DNA of 64,000 bases from Drosophila miranda (taxonomy: Eukaryota > Arthropoda > Insecta > Diptera > Drosophilidae). Shown piece by piece: positions 14,352 to 24,325 of the stretch. Below the pieces are notes generated by a model. The model saw only the letters and a list, made by a program, of their open reading frames with translations, was not told where the DNA came from and did no database searches. Location of the stretch: positions 10,664,001-10,728,000 of the forward strand of contig NC_046677.1 of assembly GCF_003369915.1 (NCBI RefSeq). Direction: 5' to 3'. How positions within the stretch are numbered: the stretch's first letter is position 1; the number at the start of each line of letters is the position of its first letter. The translations under genes and the position numbers were made by a program.

Positions 14352-15134
14352 ATGGAGGACGATCTTGCACTTCCCGCCGACACACTAGCCATTCTCAATG
14401 AATTCCTGGCAGAGCGTTCCAAACGCGAGGCCGAAGAGGAGGATCGCATTGTAAACCAGGACGGTAAGGAAGCAACATTTGAAGAGAATTGGGCAAGTTA
14501 TTAAGATAACTACGAGTGTTGGCCTGCTAAACGTGTCATATTTTATATCTGCAGCAATTGAGCCAGTTCTGGTATAGTAAAAAGACTAAACTCACAGTAC
14601 GTAACATTGTTGCCAAGCTATTGAAGGAACAACCAAATAAACCCGAAGAATGCAACTACCGCATAGCTTTGCTGTCTTGTCCATCTCTTTACAAGGATAT
14701 TAAAGATATATATGACCACGGTAAGGAAATAGTCAAATTCAACTACCCATATTTTGTGACCTTCTCCCCGCTTTTTAGTCAGCATCTTCGAGTACGACAA
14801 GCGTTTTTCAGCCTATGGCACTGATTTTGTCCATTACGATATCAATTGTATAGATCCAGACTATCTGATAAATCATCACAAAAAATATGATTTAATCATA
14901 GCCGACCCGCCGTTCTTGTCCAAGGAGTGCATTGAGAAAATATCTGCCATTATCCTTAAGCTGCAGAGCAGTCCCTGTGATTCCAAACTGATATTTTGCT
15001 CTGGAGAGGTCGTGGAACCCTGGCTCACAGCCTGTTTGCCGGTGCACAAGTGCAATTTCCGACCGGAGCATGAACGTAACTTGGGCAACGAGTTCGTTAG
15101 TTATGCCAACTTCAATTTGGACAATTATATTTAA
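14352..15134 (+). CDS. EEF1A lysine methyltransferase 1-like (N6AMT2 family)
   Basis: The gene has three exons, 14352-14492, 14555-14720 and 14779-15134, encoding 220 residues. The family signature NWQLSQFWYS is formed exactly across the first junction, and the class I methyltransferase motif ADPPF (ADPPY in the human protein) lies in the last exon after the FEYDKRF segment. The family transfers methyl groups from S-adenosylmethionine to a lysine of translation factor eEF1A in the cytosol. The first intron must use a GC donor (TGG|GCAAGT); the nearby GT at 14464 would shift the frame to an early stop. It is probably the CG9154 ortholog (from memory of 26B). It converges on Pfdn1 with about 54 bases between stops. 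Confidence 0.9.
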
Positions 15135-15188
15135 AATGAACCGAATAAAATGTGTGTTTCTTGTGTGTTAGTGCGGCTACAATGGCAT

Positions 15189-15726
15189 CTATTTCGCGAC
15201 GACATCAGCCTCCTTGCGCTGTTGAACCAGCTCGCGCAAACCGTCTTCCTGGTCTTTCAATGACTTCTGCAGGAATTCCTTCTTCTTTTCGAGTAGTTCA
15301 ATGGCCTTTTCACATTTGTCCTGCTTGCTCTTCAGATCTTCGCGCATATTTTGAACGTCCGTAAGCAGAAACATGCGACCAACAGACATATATACCCTGT
15401 AATAGTCGAGTAGATTTCCAATTAAGGCATAAAAGAAACATTATAAGGGCATCACATCCAAACACACCTCGTATCATTGTCCAAATTGTTTGTGCCCTTT
15501 TCCGTCAACAGATATTTGTGTTTTCCCGTCTTGACCATATCGCATTTCATGTCGATCATATTGATCTTCTTGGATGTCTCCAATTTGTTGATCTGCATCT
15601 CGGTGAAGGCCTGCGGGAGGGGGTGGATAGAAATGAGTAATGGGGAGCACGCGCTGCACGCCGGGTCTCGCCTGGAGCCTTGGACAGCGGCCTCACCTTC
15701 TTTAATTCGATGTCCATTTGTGCCAT
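15189..15726 (-). CDS. Pfdn1: Prefoldin subunit 1
   Basis: Exons 15726-15697, 15610-15468 and 15396-15189 join in frame to about 126 residues, the usual length for beta-type prefoldin subunits. The sequence starts MAQMDIELKKAFTEMQ. It has two coiled-coil arms, an N-terminal one around residues 5-45 and a C-terminal one through KQDKCEKAIELLEKKKEFLQ. They flank the conserved VGRMFLLTD turn. Prefoldin is the hexameric cytosolic chaperone that hands nascent actin and tubulin to the TRiC/CCT chaperonin. A longer open frame through intron 1 is only read-through. The neighbour on the start side is an SDR gene in the opposite direction. Confidence 0.93.
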
Positions 15727-16640
15727 TTTGTTTGATAAATGTTCTCTTAAAGTTTATTTGACTTAAATTGAATGTTTTCACTATAAATTTGCTTAAAATC
15801 TCAACACCTGCGTGCTGTATAGACCCTGAAAAACCGAACTTAGCCCACTTCAGCCCCCTCTTTTTAAATAGTAAGTGGTAAGTGGCGGAAAATATTATAC
15901 GATTGTAAATTCTTCTTGTAGATTCATGCCATCTTTCCTCTGAACTTAAAAAAACCACGACATCTCTTTCCTGAACTGCGCTAAAATTATAAAATTTTTA
16001 TTATTTTCAATGGAGTATTAAAATACCCCCTTGGCTTGCAATGGGTTAATCGTTCTCCGTCAAGGATTGGAAACTATATTGCTCAATTTTGATATTCCGT
16101 CAAATATTACTAGCTAGATAGAACATTTAGCCGTGCCCAAATAATTTTATCCGATTAATGAATCAAATTTCTACTTGACTGGTTTATTTTAAATACTTGC
16201 TTTTATTTGATTTTGCGTAAAAAAAGGTTTTAGCGAAAAAGGTCAAACAAATAAATCGTAATAAAACGTAAGAGAAAAATCGTTCATATTGCTCAATTTT
16301 GATATTCCGTTGAATAATTCTGGCTAACTAAGAGCCTTAGCTCTGCTTTTATAATTTGAAGCCATTGATGAATAAATTTTTTGCAAGGATAGCTACTTTT
16401 AAGTACTCCTTTTTATTGTTTTGTCTCTGAAACAAGGTTTAAGCAAAAAAGGTCAACAAAAAAACAGGTTAAGCGCAGCGCTGTTAACATCGATGTAGAA
16501 CCACACTTTGACTGTTATCGAGTTCAAATTCCATTTGACCACTAGAGATTAACCTATATTTAATGAAGCCAAAGAAAGGCAAATTAGATGGCGCTGCCTG
16601 GTTCCGAAAGCTTACATCAGCATTTCATTCACTCGATAGC
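15727..16640. other. Intergenic region with dispersed tandem repeat
   Basis: This divergent interval between Pfdn1 and the SDR gene has no coding sequence. Its right half, about 16079-16465, is the two-unit dispersed repeat described separately. A CATCGATG site near 16490 resembles a DRE and lies about 150 bases ahead of the preferred SDR start. Confidence 0.6.
16079..16465. repeat. Dispersed tandem repeat, locus A (two units)
   Basis: Two related units start with TTGCTCAATTTTGATATTCC at 16079 and 16289, a period near 210 bases. Both contain, in the same order, an ATATTACTAGCTA/ATAATTCTGGCTA block, a GATGAATMAATTT-like block, a CTTTTATTTGATTTTG-like block and an AAAGGTYAAACAAA-like end. The same unit occurs twice at 52071-52431, more than 35 kb away, so this is a dispersed repeat family rather than a local duplication. 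No open frame or clear inverted ends are seen. Confidence 0.75.
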
Positions 16641-17452
16641 ATGGAACGCTGGCAGAACAAACTCGCTGTGGTCACAGGTGCAAGCGGCGGAATTGGAGCT
16701 GCATGTGCTCGTGCCATGATTGGTGCAGGATTGCGTGTGGTGGGTCTGGCACGGCGAGAAGAGAAGCTGCGGGAGCTCAGGGACAGCTTGCCGAAACATT
16801 TGCAGGCTAATTTCATTCCCAGACGGTGCGACGTATCGAAAGAGGACCAGGTCCTGAGCTCTTTCGACTGGATAGAAAGGGAGCTGGAAGGACCCGATGT
16901 TCTGCTGAACAATGCTGGCATCACACGGGAAACGGAACTAGTGGCGCCGGGGAATACCCAAAAACTGCGTGATGTCATTGACACCAATGTGATGGGTGTG
17001 CTCTGGTGCACTAGGGAGGCATTCAACAACATGAAGAAGCGGGATACAGAGGGTCATGTGTTAATCATAAACAGCATTGCAGGACAGCAAGTGCTCAACT
17101 TTATCGACGTTTTGCCCTCGTTCAACATATATCCGGCCACCAAGTTTGCCATAACAGCAATTACGGAAACCTATCGCCAGGAGTTTCAATTGCACAAGAG
17201 CAAGGTGCGTGTGACCGGCATTTGCCCCGGTGCGGTGAACACAAACATATTCCCGGAAGAGATACACTTCTATGTGAAGGATATGGTCAGGCTGGAGCCA
17301 TCAAATATAGCGGATGCAGTGCTATATGCACTGCGCACACCGCCTCACGTGCAGGTACTAAGAAATTAACCCCTTAAAATGTACCTGAAATCCATATGTT
17401 TGCTTTGCAGATTCACGATATTACCATCAAACCCATGGGCGAATTATTTTAA
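16641..17452 (+). CDS. Short-chain dehydrogenase/reductase (DHRS11-like)
   Basis: Two exons, 16641-17354 and 17411-17452, give 251 residues of the classical SDR fold. The cofactor loop TGASGGIG is at residues 12-19. An RREEK stretch after the second strand suggests NADP(H). NNAG follows near residue 93, a catalytic serine lies in NSIAG, and the active-site pair is YPATK. The C-terminus adds only IHDITIKPMGELF from exon 2. Insect members of this group oxidise or reduce small alcohols such as farnesol, but the substrate cannot be read here. An in-frame ATG at 16563 would add 26 residues; I prefer 16641 (MERWQNK) because it gives the usual SDR N-terminus. It is probably the CG9150 ortholog. Confidence 0.9.
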
Positions 17453-17493
17453 ACGTTAAATTTGGTTTATGCCAGATGTACAGATGTTTAAAC

Positions 17494-18799
17494 CTATTTC
17501 AAGCCAGCCAGACGTTCTCGCAGCGCCTCCTCGTTCAATTTGTGCATGCATAGAAATTGTCCATTAAAGAACAATACAGGTATATCATGCCGAAATAGCC
17601 GCAAGAAACGTACATTCTCCTTGCGGTCGATGTAAACCTTTTCCAGTCTGAATTTACCAGCATATTTCTGTTCCAATTGTGTCACCAAATCATCGCACAA
17701 GGGACACGGCTTTTTGGTGTACAGTGTCAGCAGAGGAAGACCGTCCACCTGGGAGATTTTGGGTTTGCTGAAAGATACATTGATATTTTTTTTGGGTCAC
17801 TGAACAGAAAACACTCGATGGGACTCACAGCTTTTCGAGAAATATTATCATCAAACGGCCATCGCTTCCATCCATGTACGCACAGCCCAACTCGCCAGCA
17901 GGCAGGGAGTGCACCAGATGGGTGAGAAGGTGACTGGCGGTTATATGCAAATTATCGTGGGTGCACAGTTTATTTCCGCTTAGGTCTAGATGAAAATAGC
18001 ATGGTTTGGGCGGTTCTCGGCTCGTAACCAGATCCCAGGTGTGGATTTGACTGGGAAGAAGAGGCTGTCCGCCGTGAACGTGGTACAGAGCATCTTCTCT
18101 GTTATTTTTCACAGCAAATTCACGCACCAAAGCTAGAGGCTGCAACTGAAGGCGCTCTGCAGTTTCGTATGTAGTCCAGGCCAGTGCAGCCGCTCCCAAA
18201 GTTGGCGTTGATTCGGAGGGATCTGCCTTAGCGGTTTGTTTGCCTCTGGCCGGAGCCTGATGAACGGTCATCAGTTCATTGGCCAGAAGACCATCATCCG
18301 GTTCAAGAAACTGGCAGCGTGTATCTCCCGTGATAATGCACTGCGCCTTTCCCTCCCGGAGACTATCCAATGTCATTCGCAATCCAGTAATCGAGCAGAT
18401 ATCGTCCTGTAGGGCATGTGCCTCGCAGCTCTTCAAGCCCAGCTCTTTGGCTACATTAGCAAGCCTCGCATTGCAGTCGGATGCCGATGCATTCGATGAG
18501 CAACAGACAATTAGCTTTTTGAACTCCTCTCGTGGCACAAGAGTGCGTTTCACCAGCTCATCGATGACAATTCCAGCCAGCTTCTGCTCCTCCGCCTTGA
18601 ATGGTGTTCTCGGGGTACGCACAGCAGCTGCAATTACCACGGCATTGTTGTGCGTTCCATCCAACTGACGGCTAAAGTGCCGTAAGAGCCTCGAAATGCT
18701 GGGGAAGAACAAAAATCCATTATCAGTTTCCTGTCATGGCTGAATTACTCACTTTTTAGAGTGTTGCATGCGAAACCTTTCCAGCATAATCGTGTGCAT
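17494..18799 (-). CDS. Predicted thiolase-like/glutaredoxin-like fusion protein
   Basis: Exons 18799-18753, 18698-17829 and 17767-17494 join in frame (1191 bases, 396 residues). The N-terminus is basic (MLERFRMQ, RLLRHFSRQ), as in mitochondrial presequences. Residues up to about 305 resemble a shortened thiolase: AAVRTPRTPFK, a CSITG segment where thiolases have their nucleophilic cysteine, and a C-terminal GCAYMDGSDGRL. The usual GHP histidine motif is not visible and the domain is about 100 residues short, so catalysis is doubtful. Exon 3 encodes a compact DUF836/glutaredoxin-like domain with a CPLC redox pair. The fusion rests on a strong GTGAGT donor that removes an immediate TGA, and on the preserved frame. 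Two separate proteins from alternative transcripts remain possible. Confidence 0.75.
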
Positions 18800-18891
18800 G
18801 CTTAAAACATTTCTTTTATCTGATTTAACTATAAATCCTTTGATTTTGAAAAGCCGAAACTGCCACAAATTTCGTTTGTTTTCCAAATTAC

Positions 18892-18906
18892 TAGTGTGAC
18901 CATACC
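18892..18906 (-). promoter_or_regulatory. Motif 1 (M1BP) core promoter site
   Basis: On the minus strand the site reads GGTATGGTCACACTA, a match to the Drosophila motif 1 consensus YGGTCACACTR. It lies about 95 bases upstream of the first ATG of the fusion gene and about 195 bases upstream of the Fbxw5 start, so it can serve one or both divergent genes. Confidence 0.75.
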
Positions 18907-19101
18907 ATTCAAACTCAAACAGCTGTTCCAAAAGAAAAAAAAAAACGTTAACAATAAGAGGGAAAGTTACTCTTAGTGTTATCCGATGAAACAAAGGCAA
19001 AGCAAAACCAGTTATTACCAATAGCACAAGAGCAGTCGAGCTGTAAACCTCATTGCAGAAGCAACAGCTGTATCGACATTCGGCCCAAATTCGGAAATCA
19101 A

Positions 19102-21199
19102 ATGGAAGTGACCTTCAAAAAGGCCCGATTGGTAAAGCACACAAATGCAGCAGACGGAGAGTACACAACCCCCCATGGGGGGGAGACTGAGACTTGCACC
19201 GATCCGTATGGCTGGTGGGCCTTGCCAGAGCCCGCCCTGCTGATGATCTTCGAGCGTTTAAATGTCTTCGAACTGCTCCAGGCGAGTCTGTGCTGCAGGA
19301 GATGGCACGGCATAGCCAACGATGATCTGTTGTGGCGTCGAAAGTTCCAGGAGAACTTCAGAGCCTCGCCGAGCATAGCGCTGAAGCCAGGTGCAGAGAG
19401 CTGGCGATCGGAATACCAGCGTCTGTCCACACAAATACCGTTTGTTCAGGCCCAGCGTCTGGAGCCCTCGATGGAGAATAATCACGGGCATACGCATCAG
19501 GTACTACATGTGAGCTTCGCGCACAATGGAGAGATGTTTGCCACCTGCTCCAAGGATGGCTATGTGATAGTGAGTAGTCCTCCAGCGTTCGATATGAAAT
19601 CGGTTTTAATCAATAATCCTGCTCATAGGTATGGAACTCGCAGCATCCATGCACGGAAAAGTATGCGCACAATATGAAACAATTCAGCTGGAAGTACTCT
19701 CAATATTCGCAGTTCAATCAGAGTGACACACTGCTGCTGGTTTCGGGTGTGCATTTTGGATCCCCACAGTCCACATCTGGAGAGATTGCCGTGTTTTATC
19801 TGGGAGCGACAGAGTCCCATTTACGCTGCAGAGTAGTCAATCGTCCCTATGATATATTTGGCACTTGGTTCAGTGATCAGTATTTGATCTCAGGGGACCT
19901 GCATTGGCTGGCTCATTTGGTGAGTACATCGGTTCTGTGGCTGAATAAGGCCAATCAGGAGATCGACTCTGAGCACGTTCCGATAATGAGCCAATTGTAC
20001 AAGTTCTATAACCGCAATGCGAGCTCGGTGAGGGCCATAATGGTGGCCAGATGTCCTTGGTTGGATGAAAGTAACGATCCCTTGGCTAAGGTAGAGGAGG
20101 AGACGCGCAGTCCGACTTTTCCGTTTCCCAGTAACGATGAGCCATCTGGTTCCCAGGCTAGTGGGAATCCCTTGTCCCATGCCGCCAGCCTTAGACGCAC
20201 ACGAAGTGCCACCCCCGAGGAGAACTACTTGCCAGACATAAGCGAACGTCGGTCCAGAGCCCGGCCTGGAGATGCCACCATTCATTACCTGGAGGAATAC
20301 AGAAAAGCAGTGGCCCCCACAAACGACGCCAACGAAGAAGAGGACGAGGAAGAGTACGACTCCATGGATGTGCATGAGGAGTACGATGAAATGGAGAATA
20401 GCATGCCCAAGTATCTCATCTTCTCGACGGGCTCTAAAACATTTACCCCGCACCAGATCGGCTTCAAGCGCATAAGGAACGTTTACTTTCCCAAAAAACT
20501 CGATCCTGGGCCCTCGCTGAAGGAAAGAATAGCTGCCAAGCGGGCAGCCGAGCAGCAGCAGCAGCAAACTCCGCGCTCGGATCCAGATTGGTGGGACTAC
20601 GATTCCGTCAAGGATCGATTTGATCAGGTGGACAAAGTCATTGATCTGCACGGACACATCATTGGTATGGCGCTGAGTCCGGATCATCGCTATTTATATG
20701 TTAATACGCGCCCCTGGCCAAAGCACTATGTGATTACCAATCCTCTGGAGCCACCGCCAATTGCTCAGGAGATTGATATACATGTGATTGATTTGATGAC
20801 CCTGAAGAGAGTGGGGAACATGCTGCGCGCCCATAAGGCCTACACGCCCAGCACCGAGTGCTTTTTCATATTTCTCGATGTCTGCGAGGAGTATGTGGCC
20901 AGTGGGGCTGAGGACCAGCATGCCTACCTATGGGATCGCTACTATGGCATTAGTTTGGCCAAGTTCAAGCACTCGGACGTGGTAAACAGTGTGGCCTTCA
21001 ATCCAAAAGACTCTGAGATGCTCGTGACCACCAGCGATGACTATACAATTAAGGTGTGTACATTTTTAAAACCCATTTTTGTTGTAATATTTAAAAAACG
21101 CTACATCTTTGCCAGGTTTGGCGCTCACGGGCTAAGGCAAAGGCCTATAACATCCCCATTAATGTGAACGAATCTTTCGAGTTGAAGCCGAAGAAATGA
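19102..21199 (+). CDS. Fbxw5: F-box/WD-repeat protein, FBXW5 ortholog
   Basis: Exons 19102-19569, 19629-21053 and 21116-21199 encode 658 residues. An F-box occupies roughly residues 34-80 (WALPEPALLMIFERLNVFEL, then LCCRRWH). WD-type repeats follow, the first around VSFAHNGEMFATCSKDGYV, and the last ones near the C-terminus (YVASGAEDQHAYLWD, SVAFNPKDSEMLVTTSDDYT). The middle 200 residues are low-complexity and acidic, a feature of FBXW5. FBXW5 proteins are substrate receptors of Cullin-RING ubiquitin ligases and control actin regulators and centriole duplication; that is family knowledge. The frame is open upstream of 19102 but has no earlier in-frame ATG. An out-of-frame ATG at 18985 could act as a short upstream ORF. 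Confidence 0.92.
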
Positions 21200-21369
21200 A
21201 GGTCGCTTAGTCGGATCAACACTTACACATCCATGTGCCTGCCCTATCTCTTTATGACAGATGTTCATATAGAAGTTATTCTTACTGCCGGAAAAAAGAT
21301 TGTTTATAGCTGTTAGTATTTAGTTACAACTTGTTAACGTTTGAAATTATACATAATCAAAATGTCGTC

Positions 21370-21898
21370 CTACGACTTTCCCGTCTGTTCGAACTGGTCA
21401 ATGGGTGTGGTTGGATCGGACTTAGGCTTGACTGGCGAAGCAACGGGCTCAGCGGGCGGGGAAATTGGATCCCCAACCGATGGTCCTGGCTGCGCTGATG
21501 CCTGTGCCGATGTAGATGGCTCATTGTCATTATCGTGATTATGATTGTGCCTTGCGTTTCTCTTGCGCTTCTCGGGATGGCCAAAACAGTTCTCACATTC
21601 TTCATCGTCCTCCGAGGAACTCTCACCAAATGCCAGGGGTTTCTTATATATGCAGCAGCCTACAAATTGGACACATTAGCCTTAGCACTACAAAGGAATA
21701 GTGTAAAGGTTACATACACTTGGATTTCTTGCGGTTCAAATGCTCATTGTCTATGACACCTTCGTGAAAGATCACCCGGCGTTCGTCTCGCGGCTGTTCC
21801 AGACGCAAGTGCAGTGTCGGAGTGTTTTCTGGCAGACTTCCATCTGTTTCTTCAGTTGCCGTGCCATTACTTGACTTATTGTTTGTTCTTTGGGCCAT
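21370..21898 (-). CDS. I-3: Protein phosphatase 1 inhibitor-3 (PPP1R11)
   Basis: Exons 21898-21718 and 21659-21370 join in frame to 156 residues. The protein is short, polar and probably disordered. It has the PP1-docking RVxF-type stretch RRVIFHEG near residue 41. A CCCIYKKP cluster, rebuilt exactly across the splice junction, is followed by the acidic ESSSEDDEECENC and a proline-rich tail. In vertebrates PPP1R11 inhibits PP1 and can act as a RING-like E3 ligase through its cysteine/histidine cluster. It is head to head with ND-51, with 249 bases between the start codons, and shares the inverted promoter array. Confidence 0.93.
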
Positions 21899-21946
21899 TT
21901 TTTTTAATAAAACAAATAACAGATTGCAGTCAGTGTGTCAGCGTCT

Positions 21947-22119
21947 GACCCTTAGAAATATACCAAAATATACCGTCTCATTTTAAAAATATGCCGTAAA
22001 TATACTGACGACACTAATCGAGGAATATGTATAAAAGAACTAGAGTTCATCAGTATATTTACGGTAGCTTTTTAAATGAGACGGTATATTTTAGTATATT
22101 TCTGAGGGTCGGTCACACC
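21947..22119. promoter_or_regulatory. Inverted pair of motif-6 promoter cassettes with motif 1
   Basis: The left arm (21947-22008) and right arm (22050-22110) are reverse complements at about nine bases in ten, separated by a 41-base spacer. Each arm carries GTATATTTACGG, then ATGAGACGGTATATTTT and a final GTATATTTCT, that is, several copies of the Ohler motif 6 element KTYRGTATWTTT. The right arm runs directly into CGGTCACACC (22110-22119), a motif 1 site 28 bases upstream of the ND-51 ATG. The left arm points to inhibitor-3 but has only a degraded GTGTCA in place of motif 1. A third copy is at 51939-52075. Confidence 0.8.
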
Positions 22120-22147
22120 AGTCACATTTCAGCTGGCAGGACCGAAA

Positions 22148-23930
22148 ATGGCTGCAATTGTGCGATATAATTTGTTAACCAAGCCGCAATTAGGTAAATA
22201 GAGGCGAAGAATTCGTTTAAAAAGTGCTAATTAGTGATTTAACTGTGGCATTCGCTGTCCGCTTACTTGTGAGACTTGCTAAGCAAGTCGCTGCAAGCCA
22301 GCAAAACAATCATTTCCCTTGCAACCAACTTATGTAATTTTTGCGCAAAGCAAAACAAAACGCAAAGCAAAGGTTCTGCGCAATTTATTGATTTGATCAT
22401 GTGCTTCTTGCAGTTGCGACTCTGCCTGGCAGCCTACAGCTGCATCGGCTGCAGAGCACACAGGCCCCACCCGCGGGCACACCGCCACCTCAGACGAAGA
22501 CCAAGTTTGGTCCCTTGGCCGACGAAGATCGCATCTTCACAAATTTGTATGGACGCCACGACTGGAGGCTAAAAGGTGCCTTGAAGCGTGGCGACTGGTA
22601 CAAGACCAAGGAGATTGTCCTGAAGGGTCCCAATTGGATTATCAATGAGATCAAGACATCGGGTCTGCGCGGTCGCGGTGGCGCTGGCTTCCCCAGTGGC
22701 ATGAAGTGGTCTTTCATGCAAAAGCCTGGCGATGGACGCCCCAAGTACTTGGTGGTGAATGCCGATGAAGGTGAGCATTTTGAAATCCGTGTCAAAAGAC
22801 CGATTTACATTCTTCTTTTTTTTTTAGGCGAGCCTGGTACCTGCAAAGATCGTGACATCATGCGTCACGATCCCCACAAGCTGGTGGAGGGCTGCCTGAT
22901 TGCGGGCGCTGCCATGGGCGCCCAGGCTGCATACATCTATATTCGCGGCGAGTTTTACAACGAGGCCTCCAACATGCAGCTGGCCATCGCCGAGGCCTAC
23001 CAGGCTGGCCTTATTGGCAAGAATGCCTGCGGCACTGGCTACGATTTTGATGTCTTCATGCACCGTGGCGCTGGTGCATACATTTGCGGGGAGGAGACCG
23101 CTTTGATTGAGTCGCTCGAGGGAAAGCAGGGCAAGCCCCGCTTGAAGCCGCCATTCCCCGCTGATGTGGGTGTCTTTGGTTGCCCCACAACGGTCACCAA
23201 TGTGGAGACTGTGGCCGTCGCACCCGCCATCTGTCGTCGCGGTGGCACTTGGTTTGCCAGTTTTGGACGCACCCGTAACTCGGGCACGAAGCTCTTCAAC
23301 ATCTCGGGACACGTGAACAATCCCTGCACCGTGGAAGAGGAAATGTCCATTCCGCTGAAGGAGCTGATTGAGCGTCATTGTGGAGGCGTTACTGGTGGCT
23401 GGGACAATCTGTTGGGCGTCATTCCCGGCGGTTCATCCACACCCATTATTCCCAAAAATGTATGCGATGATGTGATTATGGATTTTGATGGCTTGATTGC
23501 GGCCCAAACATCGCTGGGAACGGCGGCCATCATTGTGATGGACAAGTCCACGGATGTGATCAAGGCGATTGCCAGACTCATCTCGTTCTACAAGCACGAG
23601 AGCTGTGGCCAGTGCACACCTTGCCGCGAGGGCATTGGCTGGATGAACAAGATCATGACTCGGTAATTAGATTTTTCAATAATTTTATTCAGAAACAGAA
23701 TGAGGCATATTTTCCTTCCATGATATCAACACAGCTTTGTCAAGGGCGATGCTCAACCCGCTGAGATTGATATGCTGTGGGAGATTTCCAAGCAAATTGA
23801 GGGCCACACCATTTGCGCATTGGGTGACGGTGCCGCCTGGCCTGTCCAGGGCCTCATTCGTCACTTCAGACCCGAAATCGAGAAACGTATGCAACAATAT
23901 GCGCAGCAAACGAAGCGCGCCAGCAATTAA
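22148..23930 (+). CDS. ND-51: NADH dehydrogenase 51 kDa subunit (NDUFV1), complex I
   Basis: Four exons (22148-22193, 22414-22770, 22828-23662, 23735-23930) give 477 residues. A short basic mitochondrial presequence is split by intron 1. The glycine-rich NADH/FMN loop [13 protein letters not shown] and the FMN-site [13 protein letters not shown] (rebuilt over intron 2) are present. The cysteines of iron-sulfur cluster N3 are in [12 protein letters not shown], with the fourth further on near [16 protein letters not shown]. The protein oxidises NADH and passes electrons to the peripheral arm of respiratory complex I in the mitochondrial matrix. Frames are open through introns 2 and 3, giving read-through ORFs that are not real protein. 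The promoter is the inverted motif-6/motif-1 array. Confidence 0.97.
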
Positions 23931-24040
23931 GTTACAATGTTATAGCTAAATTTATTGATTTCATAAACCCGCGTGCTCTTTAATGCATATAAAATGTAAT
24001 ATTCTCTAAACGATGTAAAAACTTCCACTCTTTGTTTTCG

Positions 24041-24325
24041 TCAATTGAGGTTTAGGCCCTGTATATGCTTGATCACGGCTTGGATGTCCTCAGCGTCCGC
24101 TGTCTGGTATTTTGGTGGAAAGCTGCACAGGCTCAGAGGGCCGCCAATCTTCTGCTCCACTCCGGGCTGATCCACACAGCGAGCGGGTATAAATTGATAA
24201 CTATAAAGCTAATCCAATTAGCGGGGAGCTCTGCCTACGGTCTGGCCAACTTACGTCTTGGAAGAGCAGCCCTGTAGAACCAGGAGTACAACCATTATAG
24301 TGACAACCAAGCACTTGATAAGCAT
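24041..24325 (-). CDS. Small secreted peptide, unrecognised
   Basis: Two exons, 24325-24255 and 24200-24041, join in frame to 76 residues. The first exon encodes a hydrophobic signal peptide (MLIKCLVVTIMVVLLVLQGC). The mature part is about 55 residues, with cysteines in GCSS, ARCVDQ and LCSFPP, and ends QAVIKHIQGLNLN. Donor (AC|GTAAGT) and acceptor (TTTATAG) are good. I do not recognise a family; the size and layout fit insect secreted peptides such as seminal-fluid or immune-type peptides, but there is no specific motif. The frame is in neither of the two long chance ORFs on the other strand. Confidence 0.7.

Noticed and set aside
18976-19101. 42-codon N-terminal extension of Fbxw5
   Set aside because: The frame is open but begins with GTG and has no ATG before 19102.
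22824-23378. 184-codon antisense frame in ND-51
   Set aside because: It is a shadow of a highly conserved, G/C-third-position gene on the other strand.
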